Counted from the stretch's first letter, positions 8,294-17,728 are shown. The stretch is 60,424 nt of DNA from Planctomycetota bacterium (GCA_013349615.1 DUZJ01000010.1:1-60424); one strand, 5' to 3'. Numbers and translations: made by a program. The notes: a model not told the origin generated them from the sequence alone.

Positions 8294-8466
8294 AACGCAG
8301 GGAGTGCGTTTACCTTTGTCCCTTGACATTATACATTTATATCTATAAGGTCTGGTTGTCAAATTGATTGTGCAGTTTTGTATTTACAATAACATATAAA
8401 TTGGCCGGTTTTGCATATCTTATTATGCAACAATAAATTGTTGGTTGTAAGCGAAAGAGAATTATT

Positions 8467-10731
8467 ATGGGTAAACGAATCTCACAAAAAGGAACAACAA
8501 GACCAATAAGTAAGGCGAACCTCCTAAAAACAGCCGCAAGAAACGCATCTTTCACACTCCTGACGGCTGCCCTTCTCCTGACGTGCTCCTGCTCTCACCT
8601 CGCGGACAAGTATTCGGCCGCTGGAAAGGGAGAGGGTTGGGACCTGCTGCCCGAGATTCTGAGCCGCATCGTGCCACCCACTTTCCCGAACCGTGATTTC
8701 AAGGTGACCGACTACGGCGCGGTGGGAGACGGCGTTACCGACTGCAATCCGGCCTTCAAGAAGGCCATCGCGGCCTGCACGAAGGCCGGCGGTGGACGCG
8801 TCGTCGTTCCGAAGGGCACATTTCTCAGCAATGGTCCCATCCACCTGGACAACAACGTCAATCTGCACGTGACCAAAAACGCCACGATCATGTTCGGCAC
8901 GAACTTTGACGACTATCTCCCCCATGTCAGGGTAAGGTGGGAAGGCACGGAGTGTTACAATTATTCGCCTTTGGTCTATGCTTACCAAAAGACCAATATC
9001 GCCATCACCGGCTCGGGCGCGCTTAACGGACAGGCGGAATCGTCCTGGGCCATGTGGAGCGGGAAAACCAGGCCTGGAACGACATCTAACGAGGAACTGC
9101 GCAAGATGAACCACGACGATGTCCCCGTGAAAGAGATAAAGATCTATGCGAAACCGACGATGATAGAACCGTTCGAGTGCAAAAATGTTCTCATCGAAGA
9201 CGTGACGATTCTCGATTATCCGTTCTGGTGCGTTCATCCGACATTCTGCACGAATGTAACGATTCGGAGACTTGTTGTCGACAGTCATAACTCGAACAAC
9301 GATGGGCTCGACCCCGATTCTTGTACCGATGTGCTGATGGAAGACTGCTGGTTGGACCAAAGCGACGACTGTCTGGCAATCAAGGCCGGGCGGGACAACA
9401 GCGCGTGGCGTAAAGGCCGGGCGTGCGAGAATATCGTTATACGCAACATGCCGTCGAACTTTGGCGGTATAGCTATCGGCAGCGAGATTGCCGGCGGTGT
9501 CCGCAACGTCTTTTTCTACAACAGCAAATATGAAAGCGGCAACGTGCTGTACTGTAAGTCGAACCTGGATAGGGGCGGATTCATTAAAAACATCTATATC
9601 AAGAACCTCGATATAGGTAAAGCCCGGATTCTCAGATTGAGAAACAACTATCACGGGTATCGAGGCGGCAACTTCCCGACAGAAATCCGCAACATCAACA
9701 TCGAGAACGTGCATATTGACGAAGGGGACGACGAGACGATATCCCTCCAGGGCGTGGAAGCGGCGCTCGTTTACGACGTCTTCATAAAAAACGTCACCAT
9801 TGACAAACTCGAGAAGGGGCCAATCATGCACCTTCGAAATGCTGAAAATGTTGTACTGACGAATGTAAAAATCGCCGGCAAGATTCAACCCACTCATCCG
9901 CCGATGATGCCTCCTGAAGAAAAAGAGCTCGAAGGAACGGCATCTATCGCCCCCAGGCGCAGCGGAAAGTGGAGTAACCCTTCCAACTGGGAGACCGGAC
10001 GTGACGGGGCGCGCCTGAAATGGAGCGGCGACGCAGCCAATCGGCTGCCCGATGATAAAATAGACGAGCGGGTATTGATCGGAAAGAGCCGGGTAGTTAA
10101 GGACGGTGTTACGGTGACCCTCGATCGCGATATCGACGGAGAGTTCGAGGTTCGGGTCTATGAGAAATCGACCTTTGTCATTCCTGACGGCCGCACGCTC
10201 AAGATCAAGGGGCCTCTTATTGTCGACCGGACCGAGAGCGTTGCCCGGCAACTCGGCGGGGTTGTGGATATCGACAAAAACCTTGATATTGATACCACAA
10301 CCGGCCGGTACGTAATCGCTGGCGGATCATTGAAGGTTGGCAAATTGAGCCTTAATGAGGGAGCGTTCATCGTTGACGACAGCCAGGGTAAGATAAAGTC
10401 GATAATCGCCGGAGGCGAGTACCGAGCGGACGACGGTGAAGGCGATACGACAACGAAGTTTATCGCCCACAAAGGCGGGGTGACGCCTGTACAGTGCAAT
10501 GACCTGCTGCTCGACGCCTATATTGGCGAAAAGCTGATTGTCGATGTCTCAGCTTATGACTATGCTCAACACGGGGACCTTGTGCTCTTTTCCTACACCG
10601 GCGTCCGAAAGGGCGAATTCGACGGCGGCCCGGAGAAACCGGCGGCTCAAGTTACCATTATCGGCGCCAAGGCCGACCTGGTTTACGATGACGCCGGAAA
10701 GAAAATTAAGCTGACCAACTTTCGCCCCTGA
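8467..10731 (+). CDS. GH28 family (polygalacturonase-like) lipoprotein
   Basis: 754 residues. Signal peptide with lipobox-like LTCSC (Cys40/42), so probably membrane-anchored. The right-handed beta-helix (~75-465) opens with VTDYGAVGDGVTDC, the usual start of GH28/pectate-lyase-fold enzymes. Catalytic-site motifs are NNDGLD (277-282) and the DD pair at 300-301. The motif that normally supplies a catalytic-site His (GHGG) reads NFGG before IAIGSE (~332-340), which is unusual. Residues ~485-754 form a second beta-rich region starting with GKWSNPSNWETG, resembling secreted adhesive repeats. Function inferred: cleaving galacturonan or rhamnogalacturonan. The next gene begins 52 bp downstream with its own GGAGG, so they are probably one operon. 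Confidence 0.85.
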   Translation: MGKRISQKGTTRPISKANLLKTAARNASFTLLTAALLLTCSCSHLADKYSAAGKGEGWDLLPEILSRIVPPTFPNRDFKVTDYGAVGDGVTDCNPAFKKAIAACTKAGGGRVVVPKGTFLSNGPIHLDNNVNLHVTKNATIMFGTNFDDYLPHVRVRWEGTECYNYSPLVYAYQKTNIAITGSGALNGQAESSWAMWSGKTRPGTTSNEELRKMNHDDVPVKEIKIYAKPTMIEPFECKNVLIEDVTILDYPFWCVHPTFCTNVTIRRLVVDSHNSNNDGLDPDSCTDVLMEDCWLDQSDDCLAIKAGRDNSAWRKGRACENIVIRNMPSNFGGIAIGSEIAGGVRNVFFYNSKYESGNVLYCKSNLDRGGFIKNIYIKNLDIGKARILRLRNNYHGYRGGNFPTEIRNINIENVHIDEGDDETISLQGVEAALVYDVFIKNVTIDKLEKGPIMHLRNAENVVLTNVKIAGKIQPTHPPMMPPEEKELEGTASIAPRRSGKWSNPSNWETGRDGARLKWSGDAANRLPDDKIDERVLIGKSRVVKDGVTVTLDRDIDGEFEVRVYEKSTFVIPDGRTLKIKGPLIVDRTESVARQLGGVVDIDKNLDIDTTTGRYVIAGGSLKVGKLSLNEGAFIVDDSQGKIKSIIAGGEYRADDGEGDTTTKFIAHKGGVTPVQCNDLLLDAYIGEKLIVDVSAYDYAQHGDLVLFSYTGVRKGEFDGGPEKPAAQVTIIGAKADLVYDDAGKKIKLTNFRP

Positions 10732-10783
10732 GACGGCGAAGTCGGCTATTCATGGAAAAAAGAAATCAAAATGGAGGAGTTTT

Positions 10784-13700
10784 ATGAAATCCCGATACTT
10801 TCTCTTTGTCGCAATGGCGGTTATCCTTTCTTCGTTCTTGGCGATTGTCGACTCGCGGGCTGCGTTCGCCGCTGAAGAACCGAAAGGCCTCGTTGGCCGG
10901 TGGGGGTTTGACGGCGGGACCGGTAAAGACCTCTCCGGCAACGGCAACGATGCAGAGTTTGGAGGGGCACGCATCTATTCACTTGGTAAAGGCCGGGCGT
11001 GTATCCAACTTTTGGAGGATGACGAACCGATGCATATTCCGGCATCTGAGGACTCTGTGCTGGCCATTTCGCGCGGTACGATATGCTTCTGGCTGAACGC
11101 GGGCTGGAACAGGTCAACCATTCTGGAATACGATAATAGTGCTGTTCAACTCAATCAGTACCGCGGTGATTTTCAGGTACGCTTTCGGGGCGAAGATGAC
11201 TTCATGTATTGGAGTGGAATCCTGGATTACGATTGGCCGAAGTATGATATGCGCGAGTGGGCCTTCTATGGGCATCCAAGAGCCGCGATAGGCGATTCAG
11301 AATGGCACCTTTTCTCCGTGGCTTATGATGATAAGGGCAAAAGGATCATCGGCTGGCGGGATGGTGAGCTTATTTCGGTCGTTGATCTATCAACTGTTGA
11401 AATGGAGTCCCTTAAGCGGGACGGTTTGGGCAAGATTACTACGGGTGAAGGCTTCAGAGGTTTCATAGATGACCTGCGCATCTATAATACGTTGCTTACC
11501 GATGCTGATATTCGTAAAATATACAAGTCAACTAAATCTGTCTATGTGGGCCGGCGGGACACGATTCCTACAGATAAAGAAGTAGACACATACAAGTACC
11601 AGAAGGAGGACCACACCCTCTACCAGGCGTGGCTTCAGTACAATCGGCCCTCCAAGCGGCTCAGCGATAGTTTGTTTACACGCATCGTTGCTGAAGGCAA
11701 AAATTCAACTGTTCGGACAGCGGCATCAGAGCTGACCGATGCCGTGGAATCCATGTTCGCGTTCAAGCCCTCAGTTAGAACAAAGCCTGTCTCCGGTTCG
11801 AAAGTCATCCTGGGAACAGCCGAAACATCGAGCTTGATTCGCAAGCACGCCGATGAGCTGGGACTCGATCGGATCAAAGAAGACGGATTCATCATCAAAG
11901 CTGTTGACGACGGCCGCGACAGAACGCTTGTCGTTGCGGGAAAGGTTCCGGCGGGCGTTATTTTTGGTGCGTTCGACCTGATTCGCCGCATACAGTTGGG
12001 CCAGGAACTGCGTAAACTCGATGTACTTGAAAATCCGCAGATTCCCATTAGAATGGTTGATCATTGGGCTTATTTTCGCGGTTTTCCACACGACGCGTGG
12101 CGCGGTGGCGGCAGAGACGATTCGATCTATAGTTGGGAAGAGCTGCGTACGGGCGATACGAAGCTGATCCGCGACTGGGTGCGCATGATGGCGTCGGCTG
12201 GTTGGAACGCTATCTGCCCGAGCGAGGTCAACTGGGACTACCGCAACAATTTTCTCGAGCATCTTGATGAGGTAGAAATCCTCGCCGGAATTTTGCGGAA
12301 TTACGGCATGAAACTCTATTGGAGCCCGAGCTACCTGCTGGCACTGGAACAAGAGACAGCCGACAAACTCTATGCAAGGGTGCCCGACTTCGGCGGGTAT
12401 ATGATGAAGCTGGGCTCGGAAAAACAGAACGGCGATCCCCGGCCGCCTATGGCCAACCGCATTGCCGACACGGTATTACCCTATGGGGGTCATGTGCTGG
12501 TTCGCGGTTTTGTTTATGGCAATCTCCGCTATACTCCTGAGCCCTATCGCGACCTTATTCCACATGACATTTTCGCCCCCGAAGACGGTAATTTTCGTAA
12601 GAATGTGGTTCTTGTACCAAAGGGCAGCGCCGGTGACTGGGATTATTCTGCGCCAATTCCGGCAATCGACGGGGCCATGAAAAAGACGCTTTCCGGGACC
12701 GAACTGGTCATTGATAAGGGCTTTCCCAGTTCCTGGGTCGAAAAGTGGAAGTGGTGGCTGGAACAGGACACGTATTGCAGCGGCCCGGGCAGTTTGAATA
12801 AGTCTATTGCCCATTGTATCATGGGAGTTGCGATGATAAGCCCTTCGCCGGCCTGGACAAAGTGCCCATTGAATATGGTGAACTACTACGGTTTGGGGCG
12901 TCTTGCCTGGAATCCCGATCGTTCTCTGGATGAGATCTATAACGAGTGGATTGTTCAGACTTTCGGCAACGATCCGGTGGTGATCGACACGGTCAACAGG
13001 ATTCTGTTCATGTCCGATGATGTAGCCCGTAAGCTCTATATGTATCGGGGGTATCGAGGTATCTGGATCGATACGGGCGACGAAAATATGGTTGAGAACA
13101 AAACGCCTTATGCGATTAACCGTGATGGGATCGGCCCTGCCTCGCCAAAGTTGCAGAAAAGGATTCTCGCTCAGTACGCTCCGGGTCTTCGTGAGGTATA
13201 TGGCGACCCACTCCGTGGTGAGGAGTTTCTCTCTTCATTTCATTTCAAAGGCCATGACTACCGTCTTTCCATAGGCCGAACTTTGATCGAGGACGTATAT
13301 GGCGGTATGGAAGAAGCAGTGCAGATATCCATCCAGATGGTCGAACTCTTCAAGAAGCTTGATGGCAGGATTGACGAACGCAGGTTCCAGTACACACTGG
13401 ATAAACTCGTTGATTTTGTTGCCGATGCCCGGAAGAGCCGGGACGCGATGGCTGAAGCTTTCCGGGAACATACAGGCAGAAAACGCGACGATGTCCTTTC
13501 CCGGCTGACGGCATCGGGGCTGGCTGCGGTTGGCACGTACAACGTGCGCCATTTTGGTGCAGTGGGCGACGGGACGGTCAATGATTCGGCGGCTATCAAC
13601 AAGGCCATCGATGCGTGCAACAAAGCCGGCGGCGGGACAGTTTTTGTGCCGTCTGGTTTCTATACAACAGGTTCGATTCACCTCAAGAGCAACGTTACTC

Positions 13701-14968
13701 TTGCCATAGATAAGGGCGCTGTACTGAAAGCAATGCCGGGTGTTATTGACCCGTGGGAACACAACCCCAACGACAAGGGTCTGATGGACCCGGCCTATTA
13801 CCATTGGCACGCCTCTCTCATCTGGGGCGAGAACCTGGAAAACGTGAAGATATACGGTCCCGGGGCCATCGACGGAACGGCCCTGACCCGAAGCAGCAAG
13901 GTCAAGAAAGGCACAGGGGACAAGGGCATTGCTTTGAAGCTGTGCAAAAACGTCGAGATACGAAATCTGAATATTGAAAAGGGTGGGCACTATGCGATTC
14001 TGGCCACTGGTTGCGAGGACGTGCTGATTGATAACGTTACCATCAACACCGACCGGGATGGACTCAACCTGTCCCAGTGTAAAGACGTTCTGGTCGCTAA
14101 CTGCCATATCGATGCGGTCTGGTATGAAGACGGCCTGCCGGCTGGCGGAGACGATGCGATCAAATTCGGCAGCGACCTGTCCTTAGGCAAAGCCCAACCC
14201 TGCGAAAACATAACCGTGCGAAACTGCTTTCTCGCGAGCGGGTGCAATACTCTCCAATTCGGCTCGGAGACCATCGGGTCGTTCAAAAACATCCGTTTCA
14301 AGAACATCAGGATTCTGCGTGCCGGCAAAGCCGGTATAGGCATCACTTCCAACGACGGTAGCGTCATCGACGGCATTAGCTATAAAGATATAAGGATGGA
14401 GAAAACTTTTACGCCGATCTTCATCAAGATCTCGGACGTCGCCCGTGTGCCCAAAGGTACGTACAAACGTGGGGCCATCCGGAACATCACATTCGAGAAC
14501 ATAACGGCGACCGACTGTTTCTCCTATATCAAGAACCGCCAGATGCCTTCCGTTATCTGGGGGAAACCCGGCAGTCCCGTAGAGAATATCAAGTTCAAAA
14601 ATGTCCGTATTACGGAGAAAGGGGGCCACCCGGCTTCCGAAGGGACTCTGGAACCGACGGAAAACGACGAACGTTTCCCGCGCAAGGTGGGAGCGGTCCC
14701 CGCCTATGCCTGGTATCTGCGCCACGTTAAGAATATCCGTTTCCTTAACTGCCGCTTCGGATACGAAAAGAACGACGACCGTCCGGCAATGGTAGTCGAT
14801 GACGGAATAAATGTTACACTGGATGAATGTTATCTCCAGGAAGGTTCTAATTGTGATTCGCGGGTTGTAACCCGCAACGGAGCCGAGATAATTCACGTTC
14901 AGGGCAAATCCAAAGATTATCCGCTGGACAAGATCAACAAAATCTCCAATATACGCCCCAGAAAATGA
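10784..14968 (+). CDS. Fusion: LamG-like / GH67 alpha-glucuronidase / GH28 polygalacturonase-like
   Basis: 1394 residues after a signal peptide (~1-29, cleaved near AFA). A LamG/concanavalin-like domain (~35-245) begins LVGRWGFDGGTGKDLSGNGNDA. A GH67-like N-domain (~280-420) contains IKEDGFIIK and AGVIFGAFDLIRRIQLGQEL. The GH67 barrel (~423-790) is marked by GWNAICPSEVNWD, YGMKLYWSPSY and GLGRLAWNPDRSLDEIYNEW. A helical C-domain (~820-905) contains HDYRLSIGRTLIEDV and RFQYTLDKL. From ~917 a GH28 beta-helix follows (YNVRHFGAVGDG, TINTDRDGLNLSQC, GGDDAIKFGSD, SGCNTLQFGSET). GH67 removes methylglucuronic acid from xylan fragments and GH28 cuts pectin, so one polypeptide could process uronic-acid-bearing polymers. 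GGAGGA lies ahead of the ATG. The stop overlaps the ATG of the next, degenerate ORF (ATGA). Confidence 0.85.
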   Translation: MKSRYFLFVAMAVILSSFLAIVDSRAAFAAEEPKGLVGRWGFDGGTGKDLSGNGNDAEFGGARIYSLGKGRACIQLLEDDEPMHIPASEDSVLAISRGTICFWLNAGWNRSTILEYDNSAVQLNQYRGDFQVRFRGEDDFMYWSGILDYDWPKYDMREWAFYGHPRAAIGDSEWHLFSVAYDDKGKRIIGWRDGELISVVDLSTVEMESLKRDGLGKITTGEGFRGFIDDLRIYNTLLTDADIRKIYKSTKSVYVGRRDTIPTDKEVDTYKYQKEDHTLYQAWLQYNRPSKRLSDSLFTRIVAEGKNSTVRTAASELTDAVESMFAFKPSVRTKPVSGSKVILGTAETSSLIRKHADELGLDRIKEDGFIIKAVDDGRDRTLVVAGKVPAGVIFGAFDLIRRIQLGQELRKLDVLENPQIPIRMVDHWAYFRGFPHDAWRGGGRDDSIYSWEELRTGDTKLIRDWVRMMASAGWNAICPSEVNWDYRNNFLEHLDEVEILAGILRNYGMKLYWSPSYLLALEQETADKLYARVPDFGGYMMKLGSEKQNGDPRPPMANRIADTVLPYGGHVLVRGFVYGNLRYTPEPYRDLIPHDIFAPEDGNFRKNVVLVPKGSAGDWDYSAPIPAIDGAMKKTLSGTELVIDKGFPSSWVEKWKWWLEQDTYCSGPGSLNKSIAHCIMGVAMISPSPAWTKCPLNMVNYYGLGRLAWNPDRSLDEIYNEWIVQTFGNDPVVIDTVNRILFMSDDVARKLYMYRGYRGIWIDTGDENMVENKTPYAINRDGIGPASPKLQKRILAQYAPGLREVYGDPLRGEEFLSSFHFKGHDYRLSIGRTLIEDVYGGMEEAVQISIQMVELFKKLDGRIDERRFQYTLDKLVDFVADARKSRDAMAEAFREHTGRKRDDVLSRLTASGLAAVGTYNVRHFGAVGDGTVNDSAAINKAIDACNKAGGGTVFVPSGFYTTGSIHLKSNVTLAIDKGAVLKAMPGVIDPWEHNPNDKGLMDPAYYHWHASLIWGENLENVKIYGPGAIDGTALTRSSKVKKGTGDKGIALKLCKNVEIRNLNIEKGGHYAILATGCEDVLIDNVTINTDRDGLNLSQCKDVLVANCHIDAVWYEDGLPAGGDDAIKFGSDLSLGKAQPCENITVRNCFLASGCNTLQFGSETIGSFKNIRFKNIRILRAGKAGIGITSNDGSVIDGISYKDIRMEKTFTPIFIKISDVARVPKGTYKRGAIRNITFENITATDCFSYIKNRQMPSVIWGKPGSPVENIKFKNVRITEKGGHPASEGTLEPTENDERFPRKVGAVPAYAWYLRHVKNIRFLNCRFGYEKNDDRPAMVVDDGINVTLDECYLQEGSNCDSRVVTRNGAEIIHVQGKSKDYPLDKINKISNIRPRK

Positions 14969-15276
14969 GCGGCAATGTGGATTACGATTACCGTCTCTCG
15001 AACGGGCGCACCGTGATCCAGGATATTTACGCGAACCTGGATGAAGCCGTGAAAGGCGCCGAAAAAATGCCCAGGATATGGAAGAGACTAAATGGTAAGC
15101 TCGACCAGCACCGGTTTCAGTACACGCTCGACAATCTCACCGGCTACATCGAAAACGCGAAAAAAACGCGCAACAAGATGGTGGAATGCTTCGAAGAAAA
15201 AACCGGACGAAAATATAACAAAGTGATGTCTGGAATATCGAGATGGCCCTGTCAGCAATACCCATGTGGTTCGTAA
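14965..15276 (+). pseudogene. Duplicated GH67 C-terminal tail, gene fragment
   Basis: The 103-residue frame (VDYDYRLSNGRTVIQDIY, RFQYTLDNLTGYIENAKKT, EEKTGRKYNKVMS) aligns with residues ~820-905 of the preceding fusion protein but has no GH67 barrel. Its ATG overlaps the previous stop. It is most simply the leftover end of a second GH67 copy whose main part was lost. The last ~15 residues after KVMSG do not match and look like out-of-family sequence. Confidence 0.8.
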
Positions 15277-15595
15277 TTTTCAAGCTGACCATCCACAAAC
15301 TCCACAAATCATTAGCCAAAACCGGGTGGATTACCTGGCGGTGAACATGGCCAAAGAACTAATGGAGCACAGAAAAGCAGAAACTACTCTTGAGTTTTAC
15401 AATCAGGTCGAGCACATCCATGAAGCAAAGGCAGCGAGAGTAATACAAAATCTTTTGGAGAGTGAAAAGCGGCCCGAGAACCAAGATAAGACCGACGCCA
15501 AAATGACGCAAATGCCCATTTTTAGTGGTTCAACGAAAAAGGCTGCTAAGCGTAAGTGCTTAACAACCACAAACTTAAATGAATGGGCCCGGTAG
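15266..15595 (+). pseudogene. Possible tyrosine-recombinase C-terminal relic
   Basis: The open frame contains AKELMEHRKAETTLEFYNQV followed by EAKAARVIQNLLE. This resembles the end of tyrosine integrases (xxELMGHxxxxTTxxFYxxV), including the position of the catalytic Tyr. The upstream catalytic Arg/His boxes are absent and the usual GH is EH, so it would be inactive. It ends inside the 3' end of the tRNA gene at 15584-15655. A neighbouring integrase at a tRNA 3' end is the common arrangement of integrative elements. Confidence 0.45.
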
Positions 15596-15655
15596 GATTC
15601 GAACCTACGACCAATGGATTATGAGTCCACTGCTCTACCGCTGAGCTACGGGCCC
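15584..15655 (-). tRNA. tRNA with CAU anticodon (Met or lysidine-modified Ile2)
   Basis: 72 bases fold as a full cloverleaf: acceptor GGGCCCG/CGGGCCC plus A, D-arm GCTC AGCGGTA GAGC, anticodon arm GTGGA-CTCATAA-TCCAT, variable TGGTC, T-arm GTAGG TTCGAAT CCTAC. CCA is not encoded. CAU could read AUG (elongator Met) or AUA after lysidine modification. The lack of the three G-C anticodon-stem pairs argues against an initiator. Confidence 0.95.
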
Positions 15656-15973
15656 CTGGATATTTTAAGTGCCTTCAAGATAACCACTTCCGCTGTGAGC
15701 TGTCAACCATTTTCCCGGCAGAATGTCATAAAATAAGCCGAAAGTATTATTGTCATTTCATCCTCGTACTTCGCAGCGAAGCGCTGCTTCCCAGAGTAGT
15801 ATTTGCCTTTATTATTCATCTTCACAAGCACCTTCGGCAGTTAGGACATTGTAACTTGTGCCGGATTTTGAGCGAAATTGTGGTATAATCTGTAAAATTC
15901 CGTAGAAAAAGAAAAATAACCAAAAAAACCGCGTCAAGTTCTGTGGTTTCGTTACACTTATTAATAGTATCGC
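15656..15973. other. Spacer between the tRNA and the sigma-factor gene
   Basis: No coding region. It contains a small hairpin (GCAGCG-AAG-CGCTGC) and the promoter at 15881-15889. The first ~50 bases should hold the tRNA promoter on the minus strand, which I could not place. Confidence 0.5.
15881..15889 (+). promoter_or_regulatory. Extended -10 promoter for the sigma/membrane fusion gene
   Basis: TGGTATAAT matches the extended -10 consensus TGnTATAAT. A clear -35 is not visible, as is usual with extended -10 promoters. Transcription would start near 15896, leaving a ~78-base leader before the ATG at 15974. Confidence 0.5.
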
Positions 15974-17728
15974 ATGAACAACAACAGGGATTACCTTGAA
16001 TTGGTCAAAAAAGCGCAGCTTGGTGATAAGGAATGCCTGAACCGCCTTGCTGAAGCAGCGAGGGTGCGTTTGCGCGAGTATGTGCAGCGTCTTACATTGC
16101 AGGAAGATTTGACAGAAGATATTGTTCAGGAGAGTATTTTGGAAATGTTTAAAGTATTTGACAAACTCAAAAAAGCCGACCGGTTTTGGAATTGGCTTGA
16201 CGGCATAGCCTTTAACAAGGTTCGCAGTCACTATGGCAGGCGATGGCGTCACAAAACAGTTTCCTTATCTGATGCAGGATGTGAGATTGCAGAGACGAAC
16301 AGCCCTGATGGTTTGGCGGAGATGGTTACCGCCGAGTTGAAGCAGATTGTCATCAAATCAATGCACCGGCTGCAGCCCCGGCATCGAGCGGTATTAACCA
16401 TGCGATGCTATAAGGGGATGAAATATTCAGAGATTGCAGAATTGATGAAGTGCAGTGAATTTGGTGTCCAGGCATTGTTCTACCGGGCCAAAAAGGCTTT
16501 GGCCAAAGAACTGTCACATCACGGACTTGGCAAGGGTTCGCTGCTGACAGCCCTGCTTCTGTTCGGAAAGATGACGGCCACGAGCGAGGCGGCGGCAGCT
16601 AATGTATCGGTAACGGCTGCTGCTACTAAGGTTGGTTTGGCAGCGGGGCTGGTGGGAGCCATAAGCGGTAAGGCACTCGTTGTATCACTGACGACGGCTT
16701 CTGTATTGGCCGTTGGTACTATGGTGGTAACATCGGGGCTGGATGGAACAGCGAACATGCCGAAGAACAAGCCGGCAGCGAGTTTACAGGTCACGGCCAA
16801 GGTGGCCCAGCCACAGGGGGAATACTGGTATTTTTTCCCAGAAGGTGCGGGCCGAGCGGTAATGATGCAGCAGATAAGGCAATCCCGCCGACAATGGCTG
16901 CAGGATGAATATGCCAACTACTACAATCAGAATAATACCATCTCCATAAGAAACTATCGGTGCCGGCACAGCGACCTGAGTGTGTGGCGGCTGCCTACGG
17001 ATGGTCCCGAATTGACGGAGTATCTTTCCCGGGTCGAAGGCAGGTCCGTAGAGATAAAATATGTTGCCAATAAAAGCAGCGGCCTGCTGGTAATCGCCAG
17101 CTCCAAAGAAGCCGGCGAGAGCAACTTCTGGATGACCCGTCACTATAACGTAATGGACGAAGACTATTTTCAAAGTGATTGGCCTAGGGAAACGCCGACT
17201 GTAGATAGTCGCGATCCAATGCACAAACGGGGCTGGACATATTTCAAAATAACAGGCCAAATTAACGGCAAAGAGGTCCGGGGCAGAGGAAGGATACCAT
17301 TTGTATACTCTACGAGTAAAAGACATTGGCCGTGGATGGTATTGAAGGTGGGGGAAAGTATTGTAAATGAAGCCGGCTTTGCCGGGCTTTCTCGGCCGTG
17401 GATGGGACTGCACACGATAGATACGATACGGCGGGACGCGGCCAAAGAGCGGATTTGGTTTGAGACAAAATACGACAAGCGCAGCGGAAAGGCGCAAGTA
17501 ATCCTCAAGCCCAAAGCCGGCAACATTGTCTATACTATTGATATGGAAAAAGACGTTATTGATAAGATAACCTTTACCGGCGAAGTTGAAGGTGAACTAA
17601 TATTTGATTACCTGCAGGGAATTGACGATATCGGCAGTGAGTTTGCTGAGCCGAGGAGAAGCCGCTATGGAGTAGTTGGGAAGGACTCGAAAGGCATGCT
17701 GTGGCTGACAGATTTAGCCACGAATTAA
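15974..17728 (+). CDS. ECF sigma factor fused to a membrane-anchored extracytoplasmic domain
   Basis: 584 residues. Sigma region 2 (~8-80) contains QEDLTEDIVQESILEMFK and FWNWLDGIAFNKVRSHYG; region 4 (~122-180) contains LQPRHRAVLTMRCYKGMKYSEIAELM and the helix-turn-helix end. An Ala-rich linker leads to a single transmembrane segment (~232-254), and ~320 residues follow, presumably outside the membrane. The outer part shows long beta-rich stretches and no family I recognise. ECF proteins with such tails act as sensors without a separate anti-sigma; how signal reaches the sigma part is unknown. The last residues DLATN and the stop are encoded by the boilerplate repeat at 17714 onward. Confidence 0.85.
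   Translation: MNNNRDYLELVKKAQLGDKECLNRLAEAARVRLREYVQRLTLQEDLTEDIVQESILEMFKVFDKLKKADRFWNWLDGIAFNKVRSHYGRRWRHKTVSLSDAGCEIAETNSPDGLAEMVTAELKQIVIKSMHRLQPRHRAVLTMRCYKGMKYSEIAELMKCSEFGVQALFYRAKKALAKELSHHGLGKGSLLTALLLFGKMTATSEAAAANVSVTAAATKVGLAAGLVGAISGKALVVSLTTASVLAVGTMVVTSGLDGTANMPKNKPAASLQVTAKVAQPQGEYWYFFPEGAGRAVMMQQIRQSRRQWLQDEYANYYNQNNTISIRNYRCRHSDLSVWRLPTDGPELTEYLSRVEGRSVEIKYVANKSSGLLVIASSKEAGESNFWMTRHYNVMDEDYFQSDWPRETPTVDSRDPMHKRGWTYFKITGQINGKEVRGRGRIPFVYSTSKRHWPWMVLKVGESIVNEAGFAGLSRPWMGLHTIDTIRRDAAKERIWFETKYDKRSGKAQVILKPKAGNIVYTIDMEKDVIDKITFTGEVEGELIFDYLQGIDDIGSEFAEPRRSRYGVVGKDSKGMLWLTDLATN

Larger units (their letters stand above)
7964..8466. other. Repeat-bearing spacer upstream of the pectinase genes
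   Basis: No coding region. It holds the MVRQ-type repeat (8117-8155) and the right copy of the 95-bp direct repeat (8197-8293). A TTGACA at 8323-8328 with AT-rich sequence after it could be a -35 box for the GH28 gene, but the -10 is ambiguous. The GH28 start at 8467 follows AGCGAAAGAGAA. Confidence 0.5.

Noticed and set aside
8524-10251. A 575-residue open frame antisense to the GH28 gene
   Set aside because: The plus-strand GH28 reading is unambiguous; the antisense frame results from GC-rich third positions.
13235-14107. A 290-residue antisense frame in the fusion gene
   Set aside because: Shadow of the GH67/GH28 coding sequence; no motif of its own.
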